64,000 bases of DNA. Origin: Dictyophora rubrovolvata (Eukaryota > Basidiomycota > Agaricomycetes > Phallales > Phallaceae). Positions 33,226 to 44,936 of this stretch are shown here, in pieces. Below the pieces are notes generated by a model that had not been told where the DNA came from, did no database searches, and was given only the letters and a program-made list of their open reading frames with translations. The stretch covers positions 2,046,001 through 2,110,000 of the forward strand of contig CP114117.1 in the NCBI GenBank assembly GCA_029959195.1. The letters are read 5' to 3'. The translations under genes were made by a program, and so were the position numbers. How positions within the stretch are numbered: the stretch's first letter is position 1; each line of letters opens with the position of its first letter.

Positions 33226-34750
33226 TCACGATCGTGGCTGATTTACAGGTGATTTTGGTTTTCCTGTTGTAATCCAAGCTTGGAGATTTGTGAATATTTC
33301 TTTTTCGCTGTCGAGCGGAACGCGCGTTGTGGCCGACGCCCAGTGCTGATAGGCTATAAGATACACAAACAATGAGATGTAAGATTATTTCCTCACTGGA
33401 AGAAGGCTACATCGATCACTTTTCAAGAGCTTTAATGGCGGTCAGTTAACCAAAACGCAGGATAATTTTTTTCATGTATACCCAGGAGTGAACAACTGGT
33501 TCTTCTTCGAAAACCTGAAGAAGCTACAGCTCCAGAAAAGACTAAAGCAAATTCACGGCTTACATCCAGTCCTACACGACAAACCTTTCCTGACTGCATA
33601 GCCTTAACAAGAGCTTCTTCATGAATAACTTGAGAGAGATATTTAGAGCTGTTATTTTTTATCAAACGGAGAGACAGGCGCACCAGGTCCTCTACTAGTA
33701 TTGATAATGAAAACATCGTCTTTCATTTGTCTGAATTGATCGTCAGAAAGCATATGACGGGTTTTGTCTGTCAAGGGAGTGTGGAGGGATATGACATCGG
33801 CTTTTCCGATTAACTCGTCGAAAGATACGTATGTAGCCTGGCCTTCATCTGTTTTGCCAGTAAAGAGGAACGTTGAAGGTCGTCGGAAAGCAAAAGTATA
33901 GACATACCCTCAGGAGGCAGCCGACGTCGATTGTTGTAAATGACTGTCATGCCAAGAGCTTCAACTTGTTTTTGAACAATCTGACACAGGAATAAATATG
34001 TTCCATCCTTCTCGTGTTCACAAGTATTCACCTTTCCGATGGTTCCTAGTCCTACAATTCCTAAAGTTAAATCTCGAATATCCGGCGTAGAGTGCAATCC
34101 GTCCCTCCAGCGACCTGCCCTTACATGTGCTTCCGCTCTGCTAGCATCACGGACAGTCTGCAAGAAAAGGATGAGTGCCCGAGCAATAATAGACTCTTCG
34201 TTGATAAAAAAAAAAAAAAAAACAGATGGTACACCTGTAAAATCAACATAGTCGTTGTAGTAGCAGTGGGGCTTGGACATCATGATTAACAGTTGAAAGC
34301 AGACAGACTGATCAGGAATGAACATACACCGACACGGACTGGGGGTTATTTGCGAAGTATATGCCATGATGGGTCATAAAATCGACATCCACTATTATCA
34401 ACAAAGTAAAATAAAAAGAGAGACGACGTTGAAAATATGACACATTATGAAACCATTTCCCGCTCACCATCGTCGTAGCCAGCTCCCGGCTCTGTTACAA
34501 ACTTAAGATGGGGTAAAAGTGTCCCGATGACTTCTTCGTTTAATGGTCGAAGCACGTGAGTGAGGGACACTAGGGCAGAGTACCGGGCACAGGGGAGGTT
34601 CTTTATGCTCTGGATTAACTGTTGGCGCGTCGCATTTGGATCTGGGGCGAGAACGTGCACGGCGTGTCCGGCACATCGTAGTCTCTCGAGCTGCGATGCC
34701 AACGAAGGAGACACGTCGCCAACAACGAGAACTGAGACCGGAGCAGGCAT
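33226..34750 (-). CDS. D-isomer-specific 2-hydroxyacid dehydrogenase, glyoxylate/hydroxypyruvate reductase type
   Basis: An NAD(P)H-dependent reductase of small 2-oxoacids. The exact substrate is not readable. Seen on the minus strand: MPAPVSVLVVGDVSPSLASQ (ATG 34748-34750), HLKFVTEPGAGYDD, THHGIYFANNPQSVSV, TVRDASRAEAHVRAGRWRDG, the Rossmann loop LTLGIVGLGTIGK (near 34050), VEALGMTVIYNNRRRLP, KADVISLHTPLTDKTRHMLS, the substrate Arg in IINTSRG, the catalytic Glu in VFEEEPVVHSW, and the His in LLPHWASATTRV. It ends TGKPKSPVNQPRS with TGA at 33226-33228. The 3' part at first looks broken because frames shift every 30-80 bases. Short introns restore the motifs (HSW|LLKSDRCSLLP|HWASATT), so I regard the gene as intact. 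Confidence 0.88.
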
Positions 34751-34928
34751 GGAAGAGATAACAAGGGAAAAAAAAATTAAAAATAATATTCGGCGCTGTC
34801 CTCGTATCCGCACTTTGTTTACGTGTGACGGTAATTAGATGTCGGCATTACATAAGCGCCGCGGCTGAGCTCAGAACGTCGGAACTTGACTTAATCAGCT
34901 CCTCCAACGAGCGTGCTCTCCTGCATCC

Positions 34929-37900
34929 ATGTCTCTCGTCAATCCAACCCCAGATGAACAGTCTCTCGTTTCAACCATTTTCTCTATTGCAGATCCTCAA
35001 AATTTAGGCATCATTACCGGTGACGTGGCTGTCAAGGTCCTCTCCGGTGCTAATCTCTCTAACTCGGTCTTGGGCGAAGTTTGGTCCCTAGCCGACAAGG
35101 AAAACAACGGCTTTTTGACAAGAAATGGAGTCGCTGTCGCTGTAAGGCTCATTGGCTATGCCCAAAAGGGCCAGTCTATCTCGGACCTTGATGTACTATC
35201 AAAACGTCAGCTCGTTCACATACTTCTCTCTCTCTTGAGTTGATTCATTTCTTCATTCCTTTCAGCCGGGCCTCTTGCTGTCATTGAGGGAATATCCCTT
35301 CCTTCGAAGCCTTCTTCAAACCGCTCCGAAACGTTATTGCCTCCCCTCACACAACAAGACAAAACAAAGTTTCTCAAGTTATTTGTCAGTTGTGGTCCAT
35401 CCAATGGCTTGTTGAGTAGTAGGAATACACCTTCCTGCAGATTTCTACAATCTTAATTATTTTATCTTTCGACAGGCGATAAGGCCAGAGATGTCTTCGT
35501 TAAATCCAACCTTCCCTATGAAAAGCTTTCTCAAATCTGGTAATTCACTTTCGTGTGTGTTTCATCGCGTCGACTCTAAAACACATCCTTCAGGAATCTT
35601 GCGGATTCTAAAGTTCGTGGCGCCCTTGATGCAACAGACTTCATCGTCGGAATGTACTTTCTCCAGCTTTGCATGACCTCGCCGTCATCCGTACTTCCGT
35701 CGACATTGCCCCCTTCATTGTACGAGCAAGCCTCGCTCACTCCTGACTCTTCCAATAAGAGTGTTGCTTCCCATGCAACCGGTAATAGTTTTTCAGGTTC
35801 TCCGGCCTCAACTCATACGCCTGTATCAATTCTGAAGCACTCCACTGGTCAATCGTCGTCTGTTCCTCTCCCAGGGACTGTCCGTCCTCAATACACAGGC
35901 CAGTACTCCGCTTCCGGGTCTCCTGGACCTACTGCCCGTCCAACTCAAGGAGATTCATCTCCTCAGACGAGACTACCCACCCACATTATCTTTGATCAAT
36001 TAGACACTCAACACAAAGGATACATTGAAGCAGACGTAGCCGTTCCATTCATGATCAAGACGGGATTGTCGTCTGCAGATTTGGCACAGATATGGTACGC
36101 TATTTACACGGCAGCTCATCCCGTGGCTGAAATAATAATCCTATACCACATCAGGGATCTTGCTGACATGAACAACGATGGTCGACTTACCCATACAGGC
36201 TTCGCAGTTGCAATGCGTCTTATTAATTCTAAATTAGCAGGATCTGAAATTCCACAAACCCTGCCTCCGAACTTTGCATCTTCGCCTACCCCGTCTCAGC
36301 TTCGTTTTCCAAAGACCACTGCTGTCAGCGATCTTGATTTGCTCATTGATACCCATTCCTTATCCACAGTTCGGTCACAAGGGACGGGAGGAAATAATCA
36401 ATGGAATTCTCAAAATGATGTATTTGTAAATCTCCCTGTTTCCCCGGTTCAACGGCCGCAACAACCACAACCACAACAGTCTCCCATTCCAATCAGGGAT
36501 CCAGCTCTCCCTGCATCAGCTCGTTAGTTCTCTCTCTCTCTCTTCTTTTATTTGTTCGAAACAGACGTGCATAAAATTCTTAGAAACTTTCGATCTCCTG
36601 GGTGATGAAGAAGACAGTAAAACCGCTGTTCCGGACCATTCCGTTGAGATTGGGAATTTACAAAATCAATTATCTTCTACGACACGCTCACTCGAGATTG
36701 CTAAAACAGAGAAACAATCTGCCGAAAATAATGTTCAACAACAAGCTGAAGAATTGGCACAACTGCAAACCCAATTAGCTACAGCTCGGGCTTCGTATGA
36801 GATGGAGACGAAACTGCTGGGTGACCTCCGCGACCGAACCACGACCCAGCAGGCGGATATTTCGAAGATTAGAGGAGAATTGATTACCGCTGAAGGCGAG
36901 CTTAGCACCGTTAAAGTTGAAAGAAACGATATTCAAAGCGCACTCCTGAGGGATAAAGAAGAAGTAAGAGAGCTACAGCGCAAGCTGAAAGAAGTTGGCG
37001 CGGAAACCGAAACTTTAAAAGCTGAACTCAAAAAATCGAAAAAGGACGCGGGACAGCAAAAGGGTCTTCTGGCTATTGCAAAAAAACAGCTGGCCACGGC
37101 GGAGTCGGAAAAGTTGAAGGTTCACAAAGAAATCGAAGCCACCGAAGCTGAACTGGACGCCATTATGAAAGAAAGATCTCTCGCCGAAACGAAGATATCC
37201 GAGTTTGCTGCTGTTGTTCCGGCAGAAAATCCCTCGAATTCCCTGGTCAAGGACACGTCCGAGAATACGGAACGTGTGTCGAGTCCTATTCCATCTGTTG
37301 TCGCTGCGGCTGTACCTCTTCCTCTCACACCAGCTTCATCTTCGCCTCCTGCCCCTCGTCAATCCACCAATCCATTTGATTTGTTGATACTTGGAACTGT
37401 TAGCAGTCCTGCTTCAGAAACAAACGGCTTAATTGATACTAACGATTCTGTCACCTCTCCATCGGCATTTACTGATTTTGTTTCTCCAGTTGAAGCTGGA
37501 TCCCCACCCATTGCCGCAACACTCACACATGAAGATGTCGTGCAACCTCACGCAGAAGAAACTACGTCCACTTCTGCTGAGCAGTTCCCCGAAGTAGACT
37601 TTCCGTCACCCGAAACTACCGCTCCGCCAAAATTCGATACTGGGACCCCATCTATAGAAGAAGTACTCTCCCCATTACACGAAATTGAAAATGAGGATGA
37701 TTCTTCGGACAGCGAGGACGAAGAACCCTTGTCTAATCTCGAAGAAAAGGCTTCGAAAGCAGCCAACGGAACTGTATTTCAAACGCATGAATCGGAGACA
37801 GAGGTGAATGGCTTCCATATCTCAGAATCCTCACATGTGAATATGCTCGATTTACCCGTGTCAAACGCTGTTGCGGCATCTTCCGAATCTGAACCTACCC

Positions 37901-39086
37901 AAGCTCAAAGCAATTCCTCATTCGCAGACGATCCATTTGGTGTACCTATTCCTCCAACTAGTCCGACCATGCCGTTTGATGACGAACATTTACCCGCTGG
38001 TAAAATAACTTTCCAATCCTCAATACACCCTGCCACGATTAAAGATTTCGATGAAGGTTTCAACAATATACCGCATCCCAGCAAGGAAGCTTCATTTAAT
38101 CCCAAATTCGAGTCCGACTTTGATGAATTCTTCGATTTCACTAAAATTGCTACAGAAAATGAGCAGCCGAGGATTGAGCCACAAGTTGGCGTCCAGGCTA
38201 GCGAGTCTCGTATGCCGGACCTCTCGCCTGCCTTGTCCACTTGGCCTGCTGAAAACAACAATTCGTTGGGACCTCAGTCTACTCTCGTTGGTGATAAACT
38301 TCCTCCCGTGGTGCAACAGCCGCAGATCACTTTCGATGACATATTACAGCTTTCGGCGAAATTGACGACTGATGACACACCAGCCGTCTCTTCTGCTCCG
38401 ACAAACGTCCAACCAGAAAGCGCTATATCCGCAACCAGTACCGAAAATCAGTATGTCATTTCTACGGCTCCCCAAACGACGGAAAACACCAATCCGTTCC
38501 CTCTTCCGTTCTCTAATGAAATTGAACGTCGAGCAATCTCCAACTCCTCTCCAACTCCCCGACGATCGATCTCACCACCCATCAGACCATCTTCCCCACT
38601 CATTAGACCATCTTCCCCACCTCGTCAACCTCGAGTTTCCATTGGGCTGTCGAAAAATAGTCCACCTGGAGCCTCATCTCCTAAACCCAAACCATCCGGA
38701 TCTGGTTCAAAAGTTTCTGAGAATAAGCCAGAAAATCCTCCAAAGCACAAACTTACTGTGAGCTTGTTTTTTTTTTATCCCTCCTTTATCAGTAATTGTT
38801 CTTTCAGATTCGGCTTTTTGGAAAGAAAGACAAGAAAGACAAGGACGACAAGCGTGGTCCGCCGAAGCACCAGGGACAGAGCCTTGACTCGCAGCAAGCC
38901 GTACCATCCTTTGCTGAGCCTTTTGCGACTGGGATCGCGACTGGGACTCCCGCCAGTGATGATGATGTTGAAGCAGTGAAACAGCTGTCTGCCATGGGAT
39001 TCTCAAGATCTCAAGCTGTTGCTGCTTTGGAGGCTTGCGGGTATGACGTGCAACGAGCATTGAATAGCCTTTTGGGGGCTTCGTAG
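34929..39086 (+). CDS. EDE1: EH-domain endocytic scaffold, Ede1/Eps15-like
   Basis: An early-arriving scaffold of clathrin endocytic sites. Seen: three EH domains. The first is at residues about 8-95 (QSLVSTIFSIADPQNLGIIT, EVWSLADKENNGFLTRNG). The second is near 35330-35650 (QQDKTKFLKLFVSC, then LPYEKLSQIW/NLADSKVRGALD). The third is near 35990-36240 (IIFDQLDTQHKGYIEADVAV, IRDLADMNNDGRLTHTGFAV). A coiled coil follows (36640-37200; ATARASYEMETKLLGDLRD, LKEVGAETETLKAELKKSKK). Next is a long disordered acidic/Ser-Pro region with NPF and DPF-like motifs (STNPFDLL, DDPFGVP), and a C-terminal UBA domain (VKQLSAMGFSRSQAVAALEA, DVQRALNSLLG) ending at 39086. The order EH-EH-EH, coiled coil, UBA is that of Ede1. 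Introns are mostly at the 5' end. Confidence 0.95.
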
Positions 39087-39437
39087 AATTCTTGAAACAG
39101 GGGATTTATGCATGACTGCGATGATTATTTATGCTGTTAAGCGAATTATTTTGAATTGTTCCTGGAAAGCTATAAAGCTGTAGTATAATCCTAATATCTT
39201 TTTTCTTTCTTTTATATACCATTGTCTTTTCCAAGGACAACCTGTGTTTGTATAGGAGGTCCTTTGTTCTGATGAGTGCTAGTGAATTGATCTCAGGGGC
39301 CACCGCTATTGTTAGAATGCGTGGGAGTGATGTTATCAAAACGCAACCGGCTGCCATGTCTCACTCTAGTCTATATATAAATCCTGGCTAAAATATCCAA
39401 GTACTGCAAGCTGAGCATACAGTATTCTCTGTCAGCT
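39087..39437 (+). promoter_or_regulatory. intergenic 351 bp with TATA box upstream of PDE gene
   Basis: The TATATATAA at 39372-39380 lies about 60 bases upstream of the phosphodiesterase ATG (39438), a good TATA position. The rest is the 3' region of EDE1. I see no other gene. Confidence 0.5.
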
Positions 39438-40902
39438 ATGAGACCTTCATTTTCGTTTTTCGTCCTTGGCTCGGGGGGTGGCCCGTTTGAAACCAATCTT
39501 TCTTCGTGAGTAATATTCTTGTAACCTTAACCCGACCGGGGAGTCTCTGACGCGGTGATACGGGCCTGTCCATCATCTTCACAATTTGCACGTAGCTACT
39601 TATGCAAAACATTTGATTCCAGCTGGCAAGATGGCGTGTTTGCTATTGAAGCTGGTTGGTTGAATTTTAAATTTTCGCTCCTAAAATGATCAGGCTTAAA
39701 AAGTAAATATCCATTGATAAACATGAAGGTTCTGGCATCGGGATGTTTCGGCAGCTGCTTCTTGACAATCCAACACTTCTGCCCTACTTCGGTTTCGAAC
39801 CTTCTTCGAATCCCACATTGGCCGCTCTAAATATATTCTCCTCTATCCAGTAATGCATTTCAATTTTTTTTTTTAGTATCGAGCCCGATATCTGATGGCA
39901 GTTTTTAAAAGCTCCTATTTCATAACACATGCCCACCTGGATCATATAAGGTTCAACGGTGCTCAGCCACAGATTTCCTGTTATATACAAACTCACACTT
40001 ACTTTGGTCTTTTCCTTTTCTTTTTGATTTCTCTTCCGACAGCGGACTAGTCTTATCGGCGGGCACGTTTCCCAAAAAGCATCGACAACGCATAGCAGCA
40101 TTAGGCCATGTACTCGAAGATATAGAACAGGTATTCTCCGGAAAGATCTGGCCCAAGTTGGCTAATAGGAATGAACAAGACAATAATGATAGCATCACTT
40201 ACTTATTAACACGGTTTGAACATTCTTTTCTTCATCTAATTGGTGTGTCAAGGTATTAACAGGCCTCTTCGAACTTTCTTTTAGATTGCAAGTGTCCCAG
40301 TACCAGCAATTCTCTCCCAATATATCTGTTTGCGCCATGCCTTTATCACATGGCAGAAGCTTCTTGCATCCAAAACAAGCACACCAGTCCTCGGCCTTTT
40401 TTATCAGGAATGACGAAACAAAACAACAATTTCTGTTTCTGGGCGATGTCGAGCCTGATTCGCTATCTATGAAACCCCAGACTATCGCTGTTTGGAGAGC
40501 AGCCGCTCCCCTGATACCCCATGAACTCAATTCTATATTTCTCGAGTGTTCTTGGACATTGGACCGCGAAGACGCGCTACTTTATGGCCATCTTTCACCC
40601 AGGCACGTCATTGCAGAACTGGAAGCCCTTGCTCATGAAATAACAGCCGTCAGTCGGAGATCTTTCAAGAGGCCTTTACGCGGCCTAAAGTTATATGTCA
40701 TGCACTGCAAAGCGGACATGGACGGGGACTCAGATACCGCTCTACAGATTGTTTCTCAACTTCAAGCCCTTGCCCAACAGCGAAAAATGGACTTGGAAAT
40801 TATTCCCGTGGTGCAAGGCATGTGCATAGGTATGCAATGTCATCCATAAATTTAACATAATACAACTGTTGCTAAAAGAAGAGATGAATATCAGACATTT
40901 GA
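39438..40902 (+). CDS. PDE1: class II 3',5'-cyclic-nucleotide phosphodiesterase (Pde1 type)
   Basis: A low-affinity cAMP phosphodiesterase that damps cAMP/PKA signalling. Seen: MRPSFSFFVLGSGGGPFETN (family N-terminus), FDSSWQDGVFAIEAG, LRQLLLDNPTLLPYFGFEPS, the metal-binding motif THAHLDHI (near 39940) followed across an intron by SGLVLSAGTFPKKHRQRI, VCAMPLSHG (near 40335), KQQFLFLGDVEPDS, LNSIFLECSWTLDREDALLY and HLSPRHVIAELEAL. Ending: an intron at 40830-40894 joins GMCI to DI and TGA at 40900-40902, matching the family end (GM-I-I). Without it the frame ends MQCHP. The last coding exon is thus 8 bases. About six introns. It converges on striatin. Confidence 0.93.
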
Positions 40903-41029
40903 AAGAATATGCCGGCTTATACATATAGATGACTGAGAAAGTGCGGAGAATTATTTTTTAAAGAAAAAAAATCGGAGATCAGGTGAGGGAAAACACAGGA
41001 GAAGGCAAGCGAGCGAGTAGACAACAACA

Positions 41030-44000
41030 TTATGATGCCGCATATAATTTTACAACGCCATCGGCCCCGGCACTGGCGAGGAAGGGAAATGTTGGGTGAA
41101 ATGCAACCTGCAAGACGCCTTCTTGGGCCTTTTCTCGATGGCTTGTACTTTCTTGCAGACACGCCCGTGAATTTAACAGATCCCAGAATCGAACTGAACA
41201 ATCGTGTCCCCCGGAAGCGAGTAAAAAGCCAGCTGGGTCGATGGCGAGACTGGTTACGGAATCCACATGAGCGGGAATTGAATGTGTACATTCTCCTGTT
41301 AAACTATTTGCTTCTCTGTGTTTACATGTTACATGTGCTATCTGCTCACCTGTTGTAATATCGAATAATCGGATATGTTTATCTTCATATCCAGCCACCA
41401 AGAGGGGTATCGTCGGATGGGAGACCAACGCATTTATCTGACCAGTCGATGTAGAAGCATCTACCAAACGTTATCATTATCAACAATGGAGAAAAAAAAG
41501 GGTGCCGAGTATCTTGCCGTTATTATTGAGAAAAAACTTCAGCTTCTGCAGTGCTTTCCCGGTGTCAACGTCAAATAATTTGATAACAGCATTGCGATAC
41601 GCAACAGCGATCGCTTTCAGATCTGTCTTGATGGACTCCAATGCAGTTATTGCAATGGGTGCATCCTGATCTTGTCCGGTACCGTTGTATCCCCAACTGA
41701 GTTTTAGTCCACCAGGAGCACCGGTAGTAAGAGAGTTAACGTCCCATACTATTACTTTACCATCAGCACCTGAAGAAACGAGAACAGTCTCGTTTCGAAG
41801 TAGGATCAAATCCCAGACGGCATCAGAATGTCCGACGAATGTCAATAGATGCAAGGAATTGAACGGGGCATACGTATTGACGTGAATGGATGGCAAGCGC
41901 CATATGCGAATAGACGCGTCCAGTGAAGCAGAGTATAGCAATTGTCTGCCAGAGGAAATCGCAAGCCGTGTGATCGGGGCTGAATGACCGCGCAATGTTA
42001 TTTGCGGTTCATACTCTGTCTTGGCAGCACTGGATAGGTAGTTTCGGGTTTGTGATTATTACGGAACTATTACAACGGAAAAGAACAATATCTCACGTTG
42101 ATGAGCTCAAAGATTGAGGGTCCAATCGCCAAATCTTGATTGTACAATCATCACCTCCTGTAGCAAGATAGGTCTCTTGAGAATGAAAGGCGATGGCCCG
42201 AACGGTATCTAAATGACTGTGTAACATGGAATTTGATAATGAAATCCGCGCAAAAAAAAGATAGAAGATATGCACAAACTTTCGCAAGATTCTTTTCGCC
42301 CTCCAAACTTTGCTTCCTTCATTTTCATCCGCTAGATTAACCTCTTCAGCCTCAGTATCGTCTTCTTCTTCGCGAGCATCATCGTCCTCGTCGTCGGGAG
42401 ACCTCCCGTCCCAAGATTCCGCTCCTGATACATTCTTGAAATGTAATTGTTCAGAGGTTGCATCTTCCGGCGCGTTCAAACTAGCTTCCCGTGCACGACG
42501 TAATTGATCACGCCATGTATCATCTGGGCGGAAAATGACGGTCACCGGCTCGGTAACATTCGAGCGAGTCGCGTCAGTATGGATATCGCCTGTAATCACT
42601 CTTTCATTGGACTGTGTTTGTGTAGGAAATGAAGTCGTTGACGTTTGAGAGGCAGGTGAAGTGGTATGAGACTGGAGAGGTAGATGAGAAGGAACGGTAG
42701 ACCCTCCACGGTCGTTTTGTTGTTGAGTCAACCCTGGTGGATTAGAAAGAGTGGGGAACGCAATACCATTAACATGTTGTATTTGTTCAAGAGGCTTCGC
42801 CACGCTTGTTGAGGGTATACCCATCGCAATAGTAGAATTGTCCGGGACGATTTTTCGTGGACGTCCATTGAAGGCGGCCTGGTCAAATTGAGGAACATTG
42901 GGAATTGAAACTGGTAGTGATGAACTGCTTAAAAGTGGGCGATTAGGCAATGGATTCAATGCATGGGTTGATGTTAAATAAGTCATTTCTTGTAGGCACC
43001 TAAAAGTGAAAAAGGAAAACAGTTTATTGGATACTAGATGGTAAAAAGTGTGGTTGATTACTGACTGCTTCAGATACTCCTTGCTTCTCTGTCGACTACG
43101 AGGATCACGGCCCGGGGGAACTTTTCCGATGTTGGCTAAGGATATTTGATGAGACATAGGTACAGTGACATTCCAGCTTTGAGGACGACTGTTAGGTTGA
43201 TGGGTCCCGTTTGGGAGGCCGGCCAAGGACATTGTGAGACGGTGATCGGGCAATGGCATGTCTGAATGTACAGAAAGCCGCGTTAACCAGGCGACGGAAA
43301 ACGACGAGAATGAAATAAAGTGACCTTCACTACGAGGTGAGCTGTTCCCACTGTCCTCCTTTAACTGTTGATTATCCTCTTTTTGGGTGTGGATTTCCTT
43401 GGAATGGGAAGATTTGGTGGGGGACGTGGAGGGTTGTGGTTGGGTATTCAGTTGTTTTGAACTAGATGTGAAAAAAAATTGAGAAGTGGGTTTTGTCAAG
43501 AAGAGGAAAGAACTCGCCGTTCCATCCGGAGCGCGTATTCGAGCATTTTTATGCGACGAGCAAGGTCTAGACGAATATTTTCAAACGATCGACGCTCTCC
43601 TTCAAGCAGAGCAATACGGGCCTATTAAATAAAGGGGATCATTAGATTGTGCTCTCCCTCTCTTTTAAAGTATTTTTTTGGATATTTTTGTTTGGGAAAA
43701 AAAGAGAAACGACGCACTCTCATTTCAGCACGCTCGATTTCCCATTCATTTCTGTCACGTTCGTATCTTCTCCATTCTGTTTGAAGGAAATGTAAGACAC
43801 TGGAAAGCGTGAAATCTTGGCCGCTTTGTGGGGGAGGTTGGATGGGAGGATTTTGCTGAGGCTGCTGGGGCTGCTGTTGCTGTTGTTGGGGTTGAGGCTG
43901 TTGTGGGAACGGTTGAAGCTGCTGTTGCTGTTGTTGGACTTGCTGCTGTTGTTGAAGATGATGGTTTGGAGCCAACTGATGACCCAGCATTGGCAAACGA

Positions 44001-44056
44001 ATAGTAGCGTTGGACTGAGGACCAGCAAGCTGGGGAGTATTCAGTGACGGGTTCAT
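41030..44056 (-). CDS. STRN: striatin, WD40 scaffold of the STRIPAK complex
   Basis: A regulatory B-type subunit that binds PP2A and holds the STRIPAK complex. In filamentous fungi it is needed for cell fusion and fruiting. Seen on the minus strand: start [12 protein letters not shown] (ATG 44054-44056), a Gln-rich tract (43840-43980), then the striatin N-terminal helix [20 protein letters not shown] and EIERAEMR joined by an intron to [13 protein letters not shown] and [13 protein letters not shown], covering the caveolin-binding/coiled-coil part. A long disordered middle with acidic blocks ([19 protein letters not shown]) follows. The C-terminal WD40 propeller ([100 protein letters not shown]) runs to TAA at 41030-41032. 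Confidence 0.95.
43845..43980 (-). repeat. CAG/CAA tract encoding poly-Gln in striatin
   Basis: Interrupted CAG/CAA/CCN triplets encode a Gln/Pro-rich stretch of about 45 residues. Such tracts usually vary in length between strains. Confidence 0.85.
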
Positions 44057-44262
44057 GATTGGAAAACGAAGACCAAACTCCGACAGAACTTTTTTTCAGA
44101 CGACACTGGCGAATTGAAAGCGGTGTAATCTGAAGAGAAATAAAAAATGATATATATAATACAATGTATGCAAAATATCCTCTGCTGCTGTTTTTTTCTT
44201 TCTTTCTTTTCTGACTCTCTGCTTTTCATCTTTTACATAAACTAAAGCGGTCTCGAGTTTAT

Positions 44263-44833
44263 TTATTTCTTGCCTCCGGATGATCTGCAAAACGAAAGAA
44301 AGAGAGAAAAGGCGTGTTCTCCAAATTGAGCATTATCACAGCACGCGAACTATGTATTAAAAAAAAAATACACGCACTTTTTTAGTCCCGCACCGAGGGG
44401 GCCACCTGCGCAGACAGACACGTGTTATTAGCACGACTGTAGCAATTTTCCTAGTAAGATATTCATCTCAGGTCGTACATACCTTTTGAGGCTGTTGTGC
44501 AGTGTGCGTTCAAAATTGCTCGGATCGTTGAACAAAAACAAACGTACCTCTCTCTCTTGCTGCCTTCATTTCAGCAGCTTCCGCCTTTTGCCTTTCCTTG
44601 AAGGCCTTTGTGTCCTCGTCCTGCAGGCAAATTATTAATAATAATAAACAATAATAATAAAGTTGGCTGCAAATGAGAATTAAAAGTCTACTAACATCGT
44701 CTTTCTTCTCTTTCTTGGGTGCCTTTAATGGCTTCATTTTGCCACCTTATAAGAACAATATTTGCACATTATAAATAAGTTTTGCGCTCATTCCACATAA
44801 TTCAGCACCGTACTTGCCTTGTCTGCCAGACAT
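44263..44833 (-). CDS. TMA7: translation machinery-associated protein 7
   Basis: A tiny ribosome-associated protein of about 64 residues, almost all Lys/Ala/Glu. Pieces seen on the minus strand: MSGRQ/GGKMKPLKAPKKEKK, DEDTKAFKERQKAEAAEMKA, ARER/GGPLGAGLKK, SSGGKK, with ATG at 44831-44833 and TAA at 44263-44265. This matches the family text (GGK-KPLKAPKK, then GGPL-GGGIKKSGKK). Four introns split this very short gene. The first (44746-44817) begins GC, not GT (CAAG|GCAAGT ... TAAG|GTGGC), and removing it gives MSGRQGGKMK in frame. The last coding exon is about 22 bases. ATG lies 103 bases from the divergent peptidase gene, and striatin starts 206 bases downstream on the same strand. Confidence 0.92.
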
Positions 44834-44936
44834 GTTGAGAGATGTCGATGATCGTTCGAATCACTGCTGGCGCTTACCAATCCCGGCTCGCCGCTAATAC
44901 GAAGGCTGATCGTGACGCTCCCGGCGGTGCTATCCA
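44834..44936. promoter_or_regulatory. 103-bp divergent promoter region TMA7/peptidase
   Basis: This is the spacer between two divergent ATG codons. No TATA box is visible. Confidence 0.4.

Noticed and set aside
33432-33716. Apparent frame breaks in the 2-hydroxyacid dehydrogenase, suggesting a pseudogene
   Set aside because: Each break coincides with a GT-AG intron, and splicing restores SRG, EEEP and PHWAS in order.
34039-34289. Two overlapping plus-strand ORFs with a poly-Lys run
   Set aside because: They are antisense to the reductase. The Lys run comes from an A-rich intron tract.
43817-44047. Leucine-rich plus-strand ORF
   Set aside because: It is the antisense of the striatin poly-Gln tract.
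44400-44550. Possible box C/D snoRNA in a TMA7 intron
   Set aside because: The C and D box matches are imperfect and there is no terminal stem.
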